From Flavobacteriales bacterium (GTDB lineage: Bacteria; Bacteroidota; Bacteroidia; Flavobacteriales_D; Crocinitomicaceae), in the NCBI GenBank assembly GCA_947462695.1, contig CANHQC010000008.1, positions 1 through 16,885 on the forward strand: DNA of 16,885 nt, in the 5' to 3' direction. Positions 16,510 through 16,885 of the stretch are shown here, in pieces; position 1 is the first letter of the stretch; each line of letters begins with the position of its first letter. Below the pieces are notes generated by a model. The model was given only the letters and a program-made list of their open reading frames with translations, ran no database searches and was not told the origin of the DNA. Made by a program: the position numbers and the translations under genes.

Positions 16510-16885
16510 ATGAAAAAGTTATTTTTTGCTTTAGCTATTTTAACGCTTCCTTTAGTAGCATGTAACCGTTACGAAGAAGGTTCAAATTTCTCCTTACTAA
16601 CTGCAAAAGCAAGAGCGGTGGGTGAATGGAATGTAACAACTATTTCCACAAATGGTCAAGATGTTACGAGTAGTTTCCCTAACGTTAAAGTATCTATAAA
16701 AGACGACAACTCGTATACACTTACATTTTCCGTTTTTGGATTTTCAACGTCTGAAAATGGTACATGGGCATTCAGTGATGACAAAACACGTTTACTCATG
16801 ACGAGTGCTATTGGTAACCTTTCTGACCGTAAGATCATCATGTTGAAAAACAAAATGATGAAACTCGAGGAAGTCAATGCCGTGA
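16510..16885 (+). CDS. Small lipoprotein, lipocalin-like (runs off the right edge)
   Basis: The only plus-strand gene. MKKLFFALAILTLPLVAC is a lipoprotein signal peptide with lipobox LVAC; Cys18 would be lipidated, anchoring the protein in the membrane facing the periplasm or surface. About 125 residues are visible. From residue 36 the pattern AVGEWNVTTISTNGQDV, then a series of short alternating strands (KVSIKDDNSYTLTF, NGTWAFSDDKTRLLMTS, RKIIMLKNKMMKLEE), resembles the lipocalin-like beta-barrel lipoproteins common in Bacteroidota. This assignment rests on pattern only; function is unknown. The stop codon is outside the window. ATG at 16510 is the only start that gives the full signal peptide. 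Confidence 0.82.
   Translation, partial: MKKLFFALAILTLPLVACNRYEEGSNFSLLTAKARAVGEWNVTTISTNGQDVTSSFPNVKVSIKDDNSYTLTFSVFGFSTSENGTWAFSDDKTRLLMTSAIGNLSDRKIIMLKNKMMKLEEVNAV

Noticed and set aside
1..16885. CRISPR array, tRNA, rRNA, insertion sequence or prophage
   Set aside because: No spaced identical repeats, cloverleaf sequence, transposase motif or phage gene was seen on either strand when reading through the window; no gene looks foreign in codon use.

Overview
The window looks like chromosomal DNA from a member of the Bacteroidota, probably Flavobacteriales and possibly close to Crocinitomicaceae/Fluviicola (family placement is inference). The reasons are upstream -7 boxes of the Bacteroidota type TAnnTTTG, few Shine-Dalgarno-like sites, a CotH-family protein with a C-terminal tail like a type IX secretion signal, and bacterial-type AspRS and CysRS in the usual Bacteroidota style. 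Eleven genes lie on the minus strand. One lipoprotein gene on the plus strand runs off the right edge, and a glycosidase gene runs off the left edge.

Right to left, in the direction of minus-strand transcription: (1) an acyl-CoA carboxylase carboxyltransferase (PccB-like) gene with its own promoter, divergent from the plus-strand lipoprotein; (2) a tight signalling cassette of a FIST-domain sensor, a soluble GAF-PAS-PAS histidine kinase and a stand-alone receiver-domain response regulator; (3) aspS, with a textbook Bacteroidota promoter and a perfect 20-bp hairpin terminator; (4) an unrecognised protein, probably a helix-turn-helix regulator, followed by a rho-independent terminator; (5) a sodium:solute symporter followed by cysS; (6) a compact three-gene group of CotH-like surface protein, GH13 cyclomaltodextrinase/neopullulanase-like enzyme and GH31 alpha-glucosidase.

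Functionally, the left third is an alpha-glucan (starch/maltodextrin) block: the GH13 enzyme opens or shortens oligosaccharides, the GH31 enzyme would release glucose, and both carry signal peptides. No SusC/SusD pair lies within the window. The middle holds two aminoacyl-tRNA synthetases. The most interesting unit is the FIST/kinase/receiver cassette. It resembles in architecture the NosP (FIST-family haem sensor)/NahK (PAS kinase) partnership known from proteobacteria, but here it sits in a Bacteroidota context with a receiver that has no output domain.

No tRNA, rRNA, CRISPR array, insertion sequence or phage gene was seen. I saw no convincing entirely new system; the FIST cassette and the CotH-glycosidase operon are the best leads.
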